Below are positions 9,812-20,600 of a DNA stretch of 64,000 nt, piece after piece; within the stretch, counting starts at the first letter, position 1; the number at the start of each line of letters is the position of its first letter. The notes under the pieces were generated by a model, which was not told the origin of the DNA, made no database searches, and saw only the letters and a program-made list of their open reading frames with translations. This stretch comes from Dyella_B sp036746095. Lineage in GTDB: Bacteria; Pseudomonadota; Gammaproteobacteria; Xanthomonadales; Rhodanobacteraceae. The stretch covers positions 1-64,000 of the forward strand of contig NZ_DAIOEU010000012.1 in the NCBI RefSeq assembly GCF_036746095.1. The letters are read 5' to 3'. The position numbers and the translations under genes were made by a program.

Positions 9812-10756
9812 TCAAGCCACGCGCCGCCGCTTCGCCGAAGCCGTCGCTGCCGTGTGTGGATCAAGCAAATCATGCGGCAGATGCTTGAACACTTCCGACA
9901 GCTGCTTCAGGAAACCACCCATCGCCGAACTCTTGCGCCACACCATCGCAATGCGCCGACTCGGCGGATGGCCGCTGAATTCCACCAGCTGCAGATTCGG
10001 CGCCGGCGCTACCGGCGGCTTCACCGCCAGCGTAGGCAACAAGGTGATACCCACATTGGCCGCCACCATCTGCCGCAACGTTTCCAGGCTGGTCGCGCGA
10101 AAACCGCTCTTCTCGCCCGCGCCGGCCATGTGGCAAACCTCCAAGGCCTGATCGCGCAGACAATGGCCATCTTCCAGCAACAGCAAACTCTGATCCGACA
10201 GATCGCTGAGCTTCAGCGACGGACGCCTGGCCAGCGGATGCGACTGCGGCACCGCCAGCAGGAACGGTTCCTCGAACAACAGCTCCGCATGCAAATTGTC
10301 ATCGTGGATCGGCAAAGCGAGAACGCCAGCGTCGAGCTTGCCTTCACGCAAGCGATGCAGCACCACCTCGGTTTTCTCTTCAACCAGTAGCAATTCCAAA
10401 CGCGGGAAGCGCTCGCGGACGACGGGAATCACATGCGGCAGAAGATAAGGCCCAAGCGTGGGAAAGATTCCCAGCCGCACCGTTCCCGATTCGGGATCGA
10501 CCGTGCGGCGCGCGACGCTCTTTATCTGCTCGATCTCGTTCAGCACCTCGCGCGCGCGATTGGCGATATCGCGGCCGACTTCGGTAAGCAACACCTTGCG
10601 CGGCGTGCGCTCTACCAACGCCACGCCCAGTTCGTCCTCCAGTTTCTTGATCTGGGTGGAGAGCGTGGGCTGGCTGACGAAACAGGCTTCCGCCGCACGC
10701 CCGAAATGACGATGTTCGGCCAGGGAAACCAGGTAATGGAGGTCACGCAAGTTCAT
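9812..10756 (-). CDS. oxyR: Hydrogen-peroxide sensor/regulator OxyR
   Basis: LysR-family activator of 314 residues. The N-terminal helix-turn-helix (about 1-60) and effector domain align closely with E. coli OxyR. The redox pair is present at exactly Cys199 and Cys208 within LEDGHCLRDQALEVC, and the downstream FRATSLETLRQMVAA stretch is characteristic. The start is ATG at 10756. A possible OxyR half-site lies just upstream (10765-10779), suggesting autoregulation. No katG or ahpC is adjacent. Confidence 0.95.
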   Translation of the reverse strand: MNLRDLHYLVSLAEHRHFGRAAEACFVSQPTLSTQIKKLEDELGVALVERTPRKVLLTEVGRDIANRAREVLNEIEQIKSVARRTVDPESGTVRLGIFPTLGPYLLPHVIPVVRERFPRLELLLVEEKTEVVLHRLREGKLDAGVLALPIHDDNLHAELLFEEPFLLAVPQSHPLARRPSLKLSDLSDQSLLLLEDGHCLRDQALEVCHMAGAGEKSGFRATSLETLRQMVAANVGITLLPTLAVKPPVAPAPNLQLVEFSGHPPSRRIAMVWRKSSAMGGFLKQLSEVFKHLPHDLLDPHTAATASAKRRRVA

Positions 10757-10764
10757 GGCTTATC

Positions 10765-10779
10765 ATAGATGATGTCTAT
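10765..10779. promoter_or_regulatory. Possible OxyR half-site
   Basis: ATAG-N7-CTAT directly upstream of the oxyR start matches half of the OxyR consensus (ATAGNTNNNANCTAT) at all outer bases. The second half-site at the expected +22 spacing is poor; an ATAG at 10793 is off register. Moderately supported as an autoregulatory site. Confidence 0.4.
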
Positions 10780-10797
10780 GGATTCTCATCATATAGA

Positions 10798-11322
10798 TCA
10801 ACACTGGCAATGCAAGCCTTAATCGTCCCAGGCGACTTTTTCCACAAAAAAAACCCGACATAGGGCCTCTTTTCCCTCGCTGGCATGTTCTCAGGCACTG
10901 GGCGCTCCGAACTTGGCGCGAGACGGACAAGGTACCCGCATGCATAACCTCCCTCCACAGCACATCAATCGGAGTCTGATGATGTGCCACAGTTGGGATG
11001 GTTGCGATGCGCCATTTGAAGCTCAGGTTGCCATGCGTATTTCGATAGCCATTCCCACACCGACATCGAGCTGGGCAAGCTGGAGACCCGCCACGGTTTT
11101 GTGTCAGGCATTCGTCATGATGCTCTCCCTTGCTCCGCTGCACTTTCAGTACAGGCAGCGCTGGTTGCTTGGATGGATTTCGCACGTTTAGGTCTACGAC
11201 ATCATCTGTCAATCACAGCACATCGATGATGGAGATCGGAGCTATTGACAATTTTGCGTCGCGTGAAGTATTCAGATTATGCCGCTGCACGCAGCAATGG
11301 CAGGAAGTCATGAAGCAAGTAC
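10798..11322. other. 525-bp gap without a recognised gene
   Basis: Between oxyR and the exported hydrolase. A 149-codon minus-strand frame (10763-11212) shows no recognisable family and has poor codon character. No terminator or repeat was seen. The segment presumably holds both divergent promoters. Confidence 0.5.
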
Positions 11323-11332
11323 AAGGATGAAT

Positions 11333-12400
11333 ATGAAAAACGATAGCTTCGCCCGATCGTTTGCAAGCATCGCCGCCCTGCTCGGTCTATCTTTCTCGAT
11401 CCATACGCAGGCCAAAGAAAACACCCCTGTCTACGGCGCCGAGCTCGAGGGCTTCGACTACGCCTATCCGGTGCGCACGTTCGATTTTGCCTCGCAAGGT
11501 AAGAACGTCCACATGGCGTACCTTGACGTTCCACCCACGAGGCCCGCCGCATCCAATGGCCGTACCGTCGTGCTCATGCATGGAAAGCTGTTTTGCGCCG
11601 ACACGTGGCGCGCCACCATAAAGGTGTTGACGGAAAACGGCTTCCGCGTCATCGCGCCGGACCAGATCGGTTTTTGCAAATCGACGAAACCGGACGCCTA
11701 CCAGTACAGCTTCCAGCAGCTCGCCAGCAATACCCACCGATTGCTGCAAAGCCTCCACATAAAGAAGTACACCGTCATCGGCCACTCAATGGGCGGCATG
11801 CTGGCGACACGCTTTGCCCTGATGTATCCGGAATCGGTAGAACAGCTCGCGTTGATCAACCCGCTCGGCCTGGAGGACTGGAAAGCCCTCGGCGTTCCCT
11901 ACGTAACCATCGATGAAATCTACCAGGAGGAGCGGAAGACAAGCGCGGAAGACATGAAGGATTATCAGCGCGCCGTTCATTACGGCGGTGAATGGCGACC
12001 GGAATTCGACCGTTGGATAACGATGCAGGCCGGCATGTACAACGGTCCGGGCGGCCAGCAAGTGGCGCGTAGTGCAGCATTGACTCACGACATGATCTTC
12101 AACCAACCGGTGGTCTACGAGTTCGATAAGTTGACCGTGCCCACTGTGCTCTTCGTTGGCCTGAAGGACAAGACCGCGTTTACCAACCATGCCTCCGCGG
12201 ACGTGGTCGCCCGGCTTGCCAACTACGCCGTACTCGGCAAGACAGCCGCCGCACGCATCCCCCAATCAACCCTGGTGGAATTTGCCGATCTGGCGCACTC
12301 GCCGCATCTTCAGGATCCAGAGCGATTCCATCGATCCCTGCTGATAGCCCTCGGTGTCATGCAGGAAAGTTCGCGCGGCATTGAGAAGGTCGCTAGATAA
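11333..12400 (+). CDS. Exported alpha/beta hydrolase
   Basis: Alpha/beta-hydrolase-fold enzyme of about 355 residues with a signal peptide (SFASIAALLGLSFSIHTQA). The oxyanion region is HGKLFCADTW (83-92), the nucleophile Ser152 lies in GHSMGG, and Asp279 (GLKDKTAF) and His322 (LAHSPH) complete the triad. It belongs to the broad group of periplasmic hydrolases/haloperoxidase-like esterases; the substrate is unknown. The start is ATG 11333 with AAGG at 11323-11326; the frame extends upstream to 11279 without ribosome-binding support, and ATG 11327 is an alternative. The lipoprotein RidA gene follows 62 bp later. Confidence 0.85.
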   Translation: MKNDSFARSFASIAALLGLSFSIHTQAKENTPVYGAELEGFDYAYPVRTFDFASQGKNVHMAYLDVPPTRPAASNGRTVVLMHGKLFCADTWRATIKVLTENGFRVIAPDQIGFCKSTKPDAYQYSFQQLASNTHRLLQSLHIKKYTVIGHSMGGMLATRFALMYPESVEQLALINPLGLEDWKALGVPYVTIDEIYQEERKTSAEDMKDYQRAVHYGGEWRPEFDRWITMQAGMYNGPGGQQVARSAALTHDMIFNQPVVYEFDKLTVPTVLFVGLKDKTAFTNHASADVVARLANYAVLGKTAAARIPQSTLVEFADLAHSPHLQDPERFHRSLLIALGVMQESSRGIEKVAR

Positions 12401-12462
12401 AGGGTTTGCCCGCGGGTATTTTGCTCACCTGAAAATAAACTCGCCATGGAATGGAGTAACCG

Positions 12463-12930
12463 ATGAAACAGCATCTTTCTATCGCCGCTTGCTGCCTGGC
12501 TCTCTCGGCCTGCGCACCGAACGCATCACCGCCGAGCACCGCGACCGACACGAAAAAATCCATCGAAATTGTGGATTTGGGGGACAACGGTGACTATCCA
12601 TTTTCGGATGCCGCACGTGTCGGCAACCTGCTTTTTCTGTCCGGGGCGCTCGGCATCCCCCTTGGTGGGGACGCTCCCGTACCGGGCGGTATCGCGGCGG
12701 AAACGCGGCAAGCCATGGACAATCTCAAGCTGATCGCCGCCGCGAGCGGGTACGAGATGAAGAACATTGTGAAGTGCAGTGTATTCCTCGTGGACATGGC
12801 GGAATGGCCCGCTTTCAACGAGGTCTACAAAACCTACTTCAGCAAACCGTATCCGGCGCGCATCGCCGTGGGTGTCAAGGAACTTGCCGCGCACGCACGA
12901 GTGGAAATCGAATGCATCGCTGCGAAATAG
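12463..12930 (+). CDS. RidA-family lipoprotein
   Basis: RidA proteins hydrolyse reactive enamine/imine intermediates and are normally cytosolic. This 155-residue member carries a lipoprotein signal peptide with lipobox LALSAC (Cys17), so it is predicted to be membrane-anchored in the periplasm. The active-site Arg133 (PYPARIAVG) and Glu150 (VEIECIA) equivalents of E. coli Arg105/Glu120 are kept, so catalysis looks possible. It follows the exported hydrolase on the same strand. The ribosome binding site is AATGGAG just before ATG 12463. Confidence 0.88.
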   Translation: MKQHLSIAACCLALSACAPNASPPSTATDTKKSIEIVDLGDNGDYPFSDAARVGNLLFLSGALGIPLGGDAPVPGGIAAETRQAMDNLKLIAAASGYEMKNIVKCSVFLVDMAEWPAFNEVYKTYFSKPYPARIAVGVKELAAHARVEIECIAAK

Positions 12931-13231
12931 CGCTGCGCTACGTCGTTGCGACGTTTGCACGTTTCTCGATCATACACCCATGGCTCAAGACGATTGCTTT
13001 TAGGTGGCATAACGGGAATGAAGCCAAGGTTGGACGCCAGCCGACGTCTCTCGTCACCCTCGTAGGCTTTCTCCAACAGCGGTGGTTTCGGCCGCAGCAC
13101 TGATGGGCACAAATTCAACGCCGCCGACTCATCGCCCCGGCGATCGCAGCGGTCCAATTAAGTGTTGCCTTAAGTTTTGGCCGTGAATCGGGCACTCGGC
13201 CCTACCCTTTGCCACAGATGCAACATGCTTC
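12931..13231. other. Intergenic gap, nothing recognised
   Basis: About 300 bp between RidA and the bidirectional terminator. No gene, repeat or RNA was recognised. Confidence 0.5.
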
Positions 13232-13269
13232 AAAAAAAGTGGCGCGGCTCACGGCTGCGCCACTTTTTA
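13232..13269. terminator. Bidirectional terminator
   Basis: Stem GTGGCGC (13239-13245) and GCGCCAC (13257-13263), with seven A before and a T-run after. It separates the convergent RidA and S8 protease genes. Confidence 0.75.
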
Positions 13270-13380
13270 TTACACATTTGATCAGCTAAAAGCGAACGGG
13301 ACTACCAGGCGTCTAAGTGATGCATAAGGGGATTTTTTCAAGAGCTGGCAATACACCGCCGATCTTGTGCTTGGCTCCTG

Positions 13381-14937
13381 TCATTCCGTGATCGCCTTCA
13401 CCACTGCCGCATGCGCGTCCAAGAGGCCGCTGCCAATAGGCCTGTCCGGCGTAATAGGGCGCGCGCTACTTGTCAGCCACGCCTTGATTTGCGCGGGCGT
13501 AGCAATAGGAAGACCGGCGTTGTGCCGGGCACTGATCATGAGCGCCACGGTGCCTGTGACCATCGGTGCGGCAAAGGACGTACCGACATCGGGAGCTACC
13601 CTAGGCACCGCATCGTCGATAGGTCCATACGTACCCGAATTGCTTAGCAACCATGACCATTCGTAGTACATCTGGTCAGGATTTCCAATGCCGTCGCCCA
13701 CAGGCGCCGCCAGCGCCACCGCCGCGCCATAGTTGGAGTATGCGGCCCGATTGAAGGAATAGTCCGAGGCAGCAACGGCAACCACCCCAGGGCAAGTAGA
13801 AGGTACGTGGTTGTTGGCAGTACCATCCACACCGTCATTGCCTGCGGAAGCAACTATAACCACGTTGCGCGCTATCGCGCGCTGGATGGCTTGGGCAAGC
13901 GCGGGCTCGGCAACTTCGCATTTCCCGCTGCGATAGTTTCCGAAACTCATATTGATCACCTGCGCCGGGTATTTGGCATCCTCGATACCATCTACGTGAC
14001 CACCTGACACCCACTCGATGGCATCGGCGGCCTCAGAAGTAGCGACACCTATGTGATCCGCCGCGCGGATCGGTATCAATCGGGCGTTGTAGGCCACACC
14101 CGCCACACCGATTCCGTTATTGGTCTTGGCGTTGATGACTCCAGCGACTTTGGTGCCATGCCAACTGCTGGGCGTCCCGGAACTCTCCGGATAGCCCGGA
14201 TCCCGCCCGCATTTGTCTCGATCAGGACCGTCATCTGATACAAAGTTGTAACCGTCGCAAACGAACGTGTTGTCAAGATCGGGGTTTGGAGCGATGCCTG
14301 TATCGATGACAGCTACTGTAACGCCGTCGCCGCTTGCCAAATCCCACGCTTTGTCTATGTTCGCGTTCGCAACACCTGACAGGTAAAAGTTCCATTGCCG
14401 CTGGTAGTAAGGATCGTCGGGCGCGAACGCCAAAGGCGCAATGAAGAGTGCTTTCCTGCCAGCGTCGGAGCGCAACGACGGAAAGGTCGGCTCGGCCGCA
14501 CCCTCGATACGCAACTTGCGATCCGGCTCTACATAAACCACGTCAGGATTCGCCGCGATTTTTTGCATCAACGCATTGGCTTCGACCATGCCGAGCTTGC
14601 GCGAGGTTTGAACAAGTTCGGCTCCTATGCCTAACTTTCGCTTATAGGTGACAACCAGCTGCTGGAGATCTGTCGCGGATCGAGAACCCATGCGATCGAC
14701 ACCAGAGGCAGTTATCGCAAACTGGACATCCTTCACTACTTCCGAAGGATTGTTGCGAATACCGCTACCTTCGCGGTAGGAGATGATGAATTTGTCATAG
14801 CTGTCAGTCTCCTGACTGCTTACTGTCGATATCTTCGAGGCAGCCTGCTGCTGCATGTCGGTGGCGTGCACGGCAGGCATGATCAGAACCATGGCTGCCA
14901 TCAGTGCTGTGTGACGTAAAGTGGAAAACGACTTCAT
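13381..14937 (-). CDS. Exported subtilisin-like serine protease (S8), short paralogue
   Basis: Secreted S8 peptidase of 518 residues: signal peptide (about 1-25), an N-terminal propeptide-like domain (about 45-145, beginning YDKFIISYREG), then the catalytic domain. The triad is Asp212 (AVIDTGI), His260 (SSWHGT) and Ser454 (GTSFAAP), with the oxyanion Asn367 in SAGND. It is closely related to the next upstream gene on the same strand (15557-17548) but ends at the catalytic domain and lacks the C-terminal PPC domain. Likely targets are extracellular proteins. Confidence 0.92.
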   Translation of the reverse strand: MKSFSTLRHTALMAAMVLIMPAVHATDMQQQAASKISTVSSQETDSYDKFIISYREGSGIRNNPSEVVKDVQFAITASGVDRMGSRSATDLQQLVVTYKRKLGIGAELVQTSRKLGMVEANALMQKIAANPDVVYVEPDRKLRIEGAAEPTFPSLRSDAGRKALFIAPLAFAPDDPYYQRQWNFYLSGVANANIDKAWDLASGDGVTVAVIDTGIAPNPDLDNTFVCDGYNFVSDDGPDRDKCGRDPGYPESSGTPSSWHGTKVAGVINAKTNNGIGVAGVAYNARLIPIRAADHIGVATSEAADAIEWVSGGHVDGIEDAKYPAQVINMSFGNYRSGKCEVAEPALAQAIQRAIARNVVIVASAGNDGVDGTANNHVPSTCPGVVAVAASDYSFNRAAYSNYGAAVALAAPVGDGIGNPDQMYYEWSWLLSNSGTYGPIDDAVPRVAPDVGTSFAAPMVTGTVALMISARHNAGLPIATPAQIKAWLTSSARPITPDRPIGSGLLDAHAAVVKAITE

Positions 14938-15467
14938 ACGCGCTTTTCCTTGTCATGAATTGGCTCTTGAGCCAAAGAGGCGGTTATCCCGGATTCCCCC
15001 AAACGGATTGGGCCAACGGCTCAACCCTGCTCTTTCGCGCATGCGCGAGAGAGAACCAAGCTCAGCTATTGTTTTCAGTGCCATTGCAAACGAGTGATTG
15101 GTGATGGCGCAGGCCACAGCTTCGAGCCCCGGATTGAAGAGGACTGGAATCTGTCGCTCACTGCCATCCACTGCAAGACGATGCTATGCGCACAGGCTCG
15201 TAAGGGTCAGTAATACAAGCAGGTAATTACTTGTAGTAAAAACTCCCTATCTGAGTAGGTGATGCGGAAGCGCTGCAATCCAGTGCGGCCGCCGGGATGA
15301 ACTCTCGCATGAGGCGCTGCACGAAAGCTGCGATTTCATCCCACTCATTCCGATCGATGCTGCTTGGACCGGAGGCGCCTGGCGCGCGCAACGAAAGAAT
15401 TACTACACGCATGCGACGCGAATGACATGACATCAAGAAGTTGGAAAGTTTAGCCAGGGATCAGAGC
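14938..15467. other. Intergenic region between the two S8 protease genes
   Basis: This gap holds the promoter of the short protease. A minus-strand 69-codon frame (15227-15436) lacks a family match and a convincing ribosome binding site. A CCCCGGATTGAAG string here (near 15127) also occurs upstream of the longer protease near 17585, hinting at a duplicated leader. Confidence 0.4.
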
Positions 15468-15496
15468 CCTCAGTCCGGTATGCCACCGGACTGAGG
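15468..15496 (-). terminator. Perfect 12-bp hairpin after the long S8 protease
   Basis: CCTCAGTCCGGT and ACCGGACTGAGG pair perfectly around a 5-nt loop, about 60 bp past the stop of the minus-strand protease. There is no T-run on either strand, so it may be a 3'-end stabiliser rather than an intrinsic terminator. Confidence 0.5.
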
Positions 15497-15556
15497 ACTT
15501 GACGTTTGAGCTTATGTGGATGTTGTAGCCAATGTATCGAGAATGCCTGCGTGCTA

Positions 15557-17548
15557 TTACGGGTTGTAATCGGCCAGCACCGAGATATTGGTGAAGCTGC
15601 TGCCCGACTGAGGGGCCACGCGCAGATAATATCTGGCTGCTTGCGGCTTCTGAATGACAACCGCTTGACTGGTGCCGCGTTTAGTGGAAGTGAAATCCGC
15701 ATTGCTGCCGTCTGCTGCCGGGGCGCTGCCCGCCTTCACATACAAGGCCACGTCACCCGCGCCACCCAGCGTGCGCAAGTTCAACGTCGTAGCACCCGCC
15801 GGCACGTCGATCGCATAGAGGGTGCCGTTGACGATGGAGTTCTGGCCCGGCACCAAGACACCCTTGGTCAGCAAGCGGGCTATCGTGCCGCCCCCGTTGT
15901 CGTCGCCGTTCACCGCCATCTTGACGGCGGCATGAGCATCCAGGATGCCAGCGCCGGAACGCCCGTCATCGGCAACCGGGAAAGAGCGCGCCGACTTAAC
16001 CAGAATGTCCTTGATCTCGTCAGATGTCGGTTGCGGCAAACCCGCTGCCTGAGTGGCACTCAGCATCAATGCCACCGCGCCGGCAACGTGCGGCGCAGCT
16101 TGCGAAGTACCGATGTACCCCGCGTAATTGGGCTGCCCTGGGGTGGTCTCGCCATCATTGAGTGCCGAAAATACCCAGCCCTTGAGATTTTCGCGGTAAT
16201 CGGAACCATCGGAGCATAGACCGTTAGCGCTTGGAGCGGAGTCGTCCGGGCAAAGGCTACCACCGGGGGCCGACAACGTTATCTTCGAGCCGTAGTTGGA
16301 ATAGAACGCGCGTTTGCCGGCAGCACCATTGGATGCGACGGTGATGACGCCTGGGCAGCTCGCAGGCGAATAGTTAGCCGAGTCGTCAGCATCGTTGCCC
16401 GCAGCCACAACGACCGTGGTACCGCGCCGAATGGCTTGGCTGATCGACGCACCCATGGCATCGCTTGCCGAGCAGACACCAAATCCGCCCAGGCTCATGT
16501 TGATCACCTGAGCGACGTGAGTGTTGGAGGGCATGTTAGGTACATCACCACCGGATGCCCATGTGATGGCATCAGCAATATCGGCAACGTCACCGCCGCA
16601 GTGGCCAAGCACGCGTATCGGTAACACCTTGGCGTTGTAGGCGGTACCCGCCAGACCAGCACTATTGTTAGTCAGCTCAGCAACCGTGCCAGACACGTGT
16701 GTACCATGCCAGCTGCTGGGTTGACCCGAAGAGCCTGGGTCCACACATCCGTTGACAGGATCGTTCCAAGGAGCGGTGTTGGTCCAATCGCCCGTATCCC
16801 AGCCGCCAGACACACGTCCCTCGGTATCCCTGCCTGAAAGGTAAGGGTCGCTAATAAAGTCGTAACCCTCATCGGCCAGTGACGTATCAAGATCGGGATG
16901 CTGGGTGATGCCTGTATCGATCACGGCGACAGTAACACCCGTGCCATCGGCCAGCTCCCAGGCATTGTTGATATTGGCCCCACCTGTCGCATCCCAATAA
17001 TCCCATTGATGCGTGCTGTACAGAGGATCATCGGAGGTTGTTGTTTGCGGCGTGGAACTATCGATCTGCGCTTTCCTCATGGCATTCAATGGAACGGGAG
17101 CGGCGATATCCCGCACCATATGTAGCCGGTAATTGGGTTGCACATACGCAACCGCGGGATCAACCGCCAGTTGCTGTATCAATTGGTTGGCTTCGGCCTG
17201 GCTCAGCTTGCGCGAAGTCTTGACGAGGTCAGCGCCCATACCCAGCTTGCGCTGATAGGACACCGACAGTGGAGCCATCTGCGTGCCCGTGGACGAAACC
17301 GTGACGCGGTCGAGTCCGACGCGGCTGACGGCCGCTTTTACATTCTGCAGCAGTGCATGGCTGTTGCTATGCTCAGCGGTGCCATCGCGATAGGTGATGA
17401 TAAAGCTGTCGTAGCTTTCGTTTGCCTGGGTCACCAGAGAAAACCTGGACGAGGAAGTCGACTGGGTATCAGCAGCGCGCACGGCTGGAATAGCCAGCAT
17501 CAGTGCTACTGCCATGACGCCAAGGCGAAGAGAAGAAAATGACTTCAT
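15557..17548 (-). CDS. Exported subtilisin-like serine protease (S8) with PPC domain
   Basis: A 663-residue secreted peptidase. Order: signal peptide (1-26), propeptide-like domain (about 45-145, YDSFIITYRDG), S8 catalytic domain with Asp211, His281 (SSWHGTHVSG) and Ser482 (IGTSQAAPHVAG), then a C-terminal pre-peptidase (PPC) beta-domain (about 565-663). The frame extends to 17680, but ATG 17548 is chosen because AAGGA precedes it and the signal peptide begins there. It lies 125 bp downstream of the giant adhesin on the same strand, so the protease could be co-expressed with it. Confidence 0.93.
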   Translation of the reverse strand: MKSFSSLRLGVMAVALMLAIPAVRAADTQSTSSSRFSLVTQANESYDSFIITYRDGTAEHSNSHALLQNVKAAVSRVGLDRVTVSSTGTQMAPLSVSYQRKLGMGADLVKTSRKLSQAEANQLIQQLAVDPAVAYVQPNYRLHMVRDIAAPVPLNAMRKAQIDSSTPQTTTSDDPLYSTHQWDYWDATGGANINNAWELADGTGVTVAVIDTGITQHPDLDTSLADEGYDFISDPYLSGRDTEGRVSGGWDTGDWTNTAPWNDPVNGCVDPGSSGQPSSWHGTHVSGTVAELTNNSAGLAGTAYNAKVLPIRVLGHCGGDVADIADAITWASGGDVPNMPSNTHVAQVINMSLGGFGVCSASDAMGASISQAIRRGTTVVVAAGNDADDSANYSPASCPGVITVASNGAAGKRAFYSNYGSKITLSAPGGSLCPDDSAPSANGLCSDGSDYRENLKGWVFSALNDGETTPGQPNYAGYIGTSQAAPHVAGAVALMLSATQAAGLPQPTSDEIKDILVKSARSFPVADDGRSGAGILDAHAAVKMAVNGDDNGGGTIARLLTKGVLVPGQNSIVNGTLYAIDVPAGATTLNLRTLGGAGDVALYVKAGSAPAADGSNADFTSTKRGTSQAVVIQKPQAARYYLRVAPQSGSSFTNISVLADYNP

Positions 17549-17640
17549 GCATGGTTCCTTGAAGTAGAGCCGGGTCTTTCCACACCCCGGATTGAAGTGA
17601 CGCATGACGCGAGACGAAAACTCTTGCCATGTCGAAAGAA

Positions 17641-17666
17641 GTACCCCTTCCTCATGGAAGGGGTAC
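17641..17666 (-). terminator. Hairpin after the giant adhesin gene
   Basis: GTACCCCTTCC and GGAAGGGGTAC form a perfect 11-bp stem with a 4-nt loop, starting 7 bp past the adhesin stop. On the minus strand it is followed by TTCTTTC, a weak U-tract. Confidence 0.6.
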
Positions 17667-17673
17667 CTTGTCG

Positions 17674-20600
17674 TTACCAACCGAAGCTGACGCCGACCGT
17701 GCCGCTGGCTTCGCCGCCGCCGGCAACCGAGCCACCCACCAACACGGCACCGTTGCCCGGAAGTCGGCGCGAGAAGCCGACCGACAACGCGTTCTCTCCG
17801 CCGTAGGTGCCGGCCGCTGCACTGACGCGATTGTCGGTACCGGGTGCGGCGGCAATGGCACCGGCCATGCCGGCCATCGCCGCGCCCATGGCACCAACAC
17901 GGCTTATGCGCTTGTTGACGGAATGGAACTGCTGATTCACCGAATCCTTGAAGGCGTTGAAGTTGTCGTGGGTGACAAGGTTGGAGACCTTCTGGTCGGT
18001 ATAGGCATTGGCTGCACTGAGCGTTTGCGCATCGCCCGTATCGGCATAGGACTTAGCGGCATCGATCGCGTTCTGGGTGAAGGCCGTAACTTGACCCACG
18101 GTGGCCCCATCGGTAGCTGCCACGCCGTCGGCCATGTTCGTCACGCGACGTTGCTGATCGGCATTGCCCAAAGACACGGTGTTGTCCTGATCCGCGACGG
18201 AACCGGCACCCAGCGCCACGGCATTGGATGCCGTGACCGAGCTGCCTTGACCGATGGCGGTACCGGATGTGGCTGTTACGCTGCTGTCCGCGCCAACCGT
18301 GACAGCATTGTCGGCCGCTGTGCCGATCTGCGTGTTGTTGCCCAGTGAAGTACCGTTTGGCGAATTGACGCTGGAACCGGTGCCAACGGCCACATCATTC
18401 TTGCCATCAGCGTGGCTGCCGCTGCCTACGGGCAAGCCATCGCCCGTGCCGATCGGAACGCCGCTGCCACCGGGACCCCCATTGACTTCCAGATGGGTCA
18501 CGCGAGCATCCAGCGCGCCCAGCACGCCGTTCACAGCACCGAAAGCGTCGCCCACATTGCCATAGGTACCGCCCATGATGTTGAACTGCGGCGGGGTAAT
18601 CATCCCGCTGGCATTCATCACTGCGCCACCACCGATGGTGTCGGCCAGCGAGTTCAACTGCGCGACATTGACTGCATCGCCAGCGTTCAAACCTGCGACG
18701 ACATTGGACAACGTCGCGCCATTGGAGCCACCGAAGGTCACCTTGCCCTCATTGCTGCCTTCGTCGTAGGTGACGGCCGAAATCATGTTGCCATTGCCAT
18801 CCACCAGGCCAACCTTCTTGAGCTGGGCAACATTGACGGCATCGGTATCGGCGGTGCCGGCAGCGACGTTGATGATCTGGCGCTGAAGGGTGTCGTTACC
18901 TACCGACACGGAGTTATTGCGGTCGGCAATGCTGCCGCTGCCGAGAGCCACGCTATTGAAATTGCGGCTCTCGCTGTTTGCACCCAGGGCCAAGCTGGCA
19001 TTGCCGTTCGCTCTGGCGTTGAAGCCAAGAGCCACGCTGTTCGCGCCACCTGCGCCACTGAACGCACCCAATGCCACTGCACCATCATTGGAAGCATTCG
19101 CCTTCGCACCACTGGCTACCGCATACGTACCAGTCGCGGCGGCATCGTCCGTACCGTCGTTTTCACCGCCAGCCTTGAAGTATCGATTGGTACTGCCATC
19201 GCCCACCGCAGCGGTAAGCTGATCCACGTTCACCGCATCGGTGCCTTGCGTACCCGCAGCCACATTGGTGATCTGGCGATCGATGGCCTTATGGGTACCG
19301 GTCGAATCTGACCAATCCTGTGCCGCACCCACCGACACCGAATTGGTACGATCAGCCAGCGAGCCTTGGCCCAAAGCCACACTGTTATCCGCAATAGCCC
19401 GGGCATTGGCACCCAATGCCACGGTATTGTTGCCGGTGCCGTAACTGTTGTATCCCAACGCAGTGGCCATGCTCCCGGTAGCCCAGCTTTCTGTACCGAT
19501 CGCCGTACCCTTTGCGCTTGCGATCGTGCTTACACCAACGGCCACACCTTCTTGGTCGGCACGGCTGTCGTTGCCCGCGGCGACGGCCCGCTGGCCGGCT
19601 ACAGCGCCAGCGCCCAGCGCGCTGCCCTCATTGTCGGCCTGACTGCTGGCACCCAAAGCGGTGGCCGCGTCGCTGGCAACAGCTAGAGAGCCGATGGCAG
19701 TGCTGGAATTGCCGTTTGCCTGTGCCGTGAAGCCCATGGCGACGCTGAACAACCCTTTGCTTTGCGCCATCTTACCGACGGCGGTCGAATCATTGGCGGT
19801 TGCCTGACTGCTTGCACCGATGGCCACCGCACCGTCTGCTGATGCATTGGCCTTGGCACCGATGGCCACCGCCAATGTGCCGCTCGCGATGGCATCATCG
19901 GTACCATCGTTCCTGCCATCGGCTTTGAAGTAGCGATTGGTGCTGCCGTCGCCCACCGCGGCATTGAGCTGATCCACGTTCACCGCGTCGGTGCCTTCCG
20001 TACCGGCGGCCACATTGGTGATCTGGCGATCGATCGCCTTGTATACGGTGCCGTCCGCCCCTTGCCAGTCTTGCGCTGCGCCCACCGACACCGAATTGGC
20101 GCGATTGGCCAGCGAGCCCTGGCCCAAGGCTACGCTGTTCTCGCCCAGAGCCCAGGCATTTGCACCGACGACGGTAGAGTCGTTGCTCACCGCCCAGGAG
20201 TTGAAGCCCAAGGCCGTGCTTTGGGTGCCTTGTGCCCAGCTCTCTGCGCCGAAGGCACTAGCATCTGCACTAGCAGCCGTATTGAAACCTACCGCGGTCG
20301 CATAGGTGTCATAGGCACTGCTGAGAGAGCCGATAGCCGTGCTCACCGCGCCGGAAGCAAGTGCGCTGGAACCGAAGGCCGAGGCAGCATAGTCAGTAGC
20401 ACGCGCCGCGTACCCGGCTGCAGTGCTGAACGTGCCTCTGGCAATGCTAGCGACGCCGAAGGCCGAATCCGCCCACACAGTTGCTTTCGCACCAGTACCG
20501 ACGGCCGTGGTTGCGATTCCAACGGCATTGGCCGCCTCGCCAATGGCGGTCGTCTGTACCCCAGTGGCAGTGCTCTGGACACCAATCGCTACGCCATTGC

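Noticed and set aside
10763..11212. 149-codon minus-strand frame upstream of oxyR
   Set aside because: No family resemblance; atypical composition; treated as intergenic.
15227..15436. 69-codon minus-strand frame between the S8 genes
   Set aside because: No ribosome binding site and no recognisable family.
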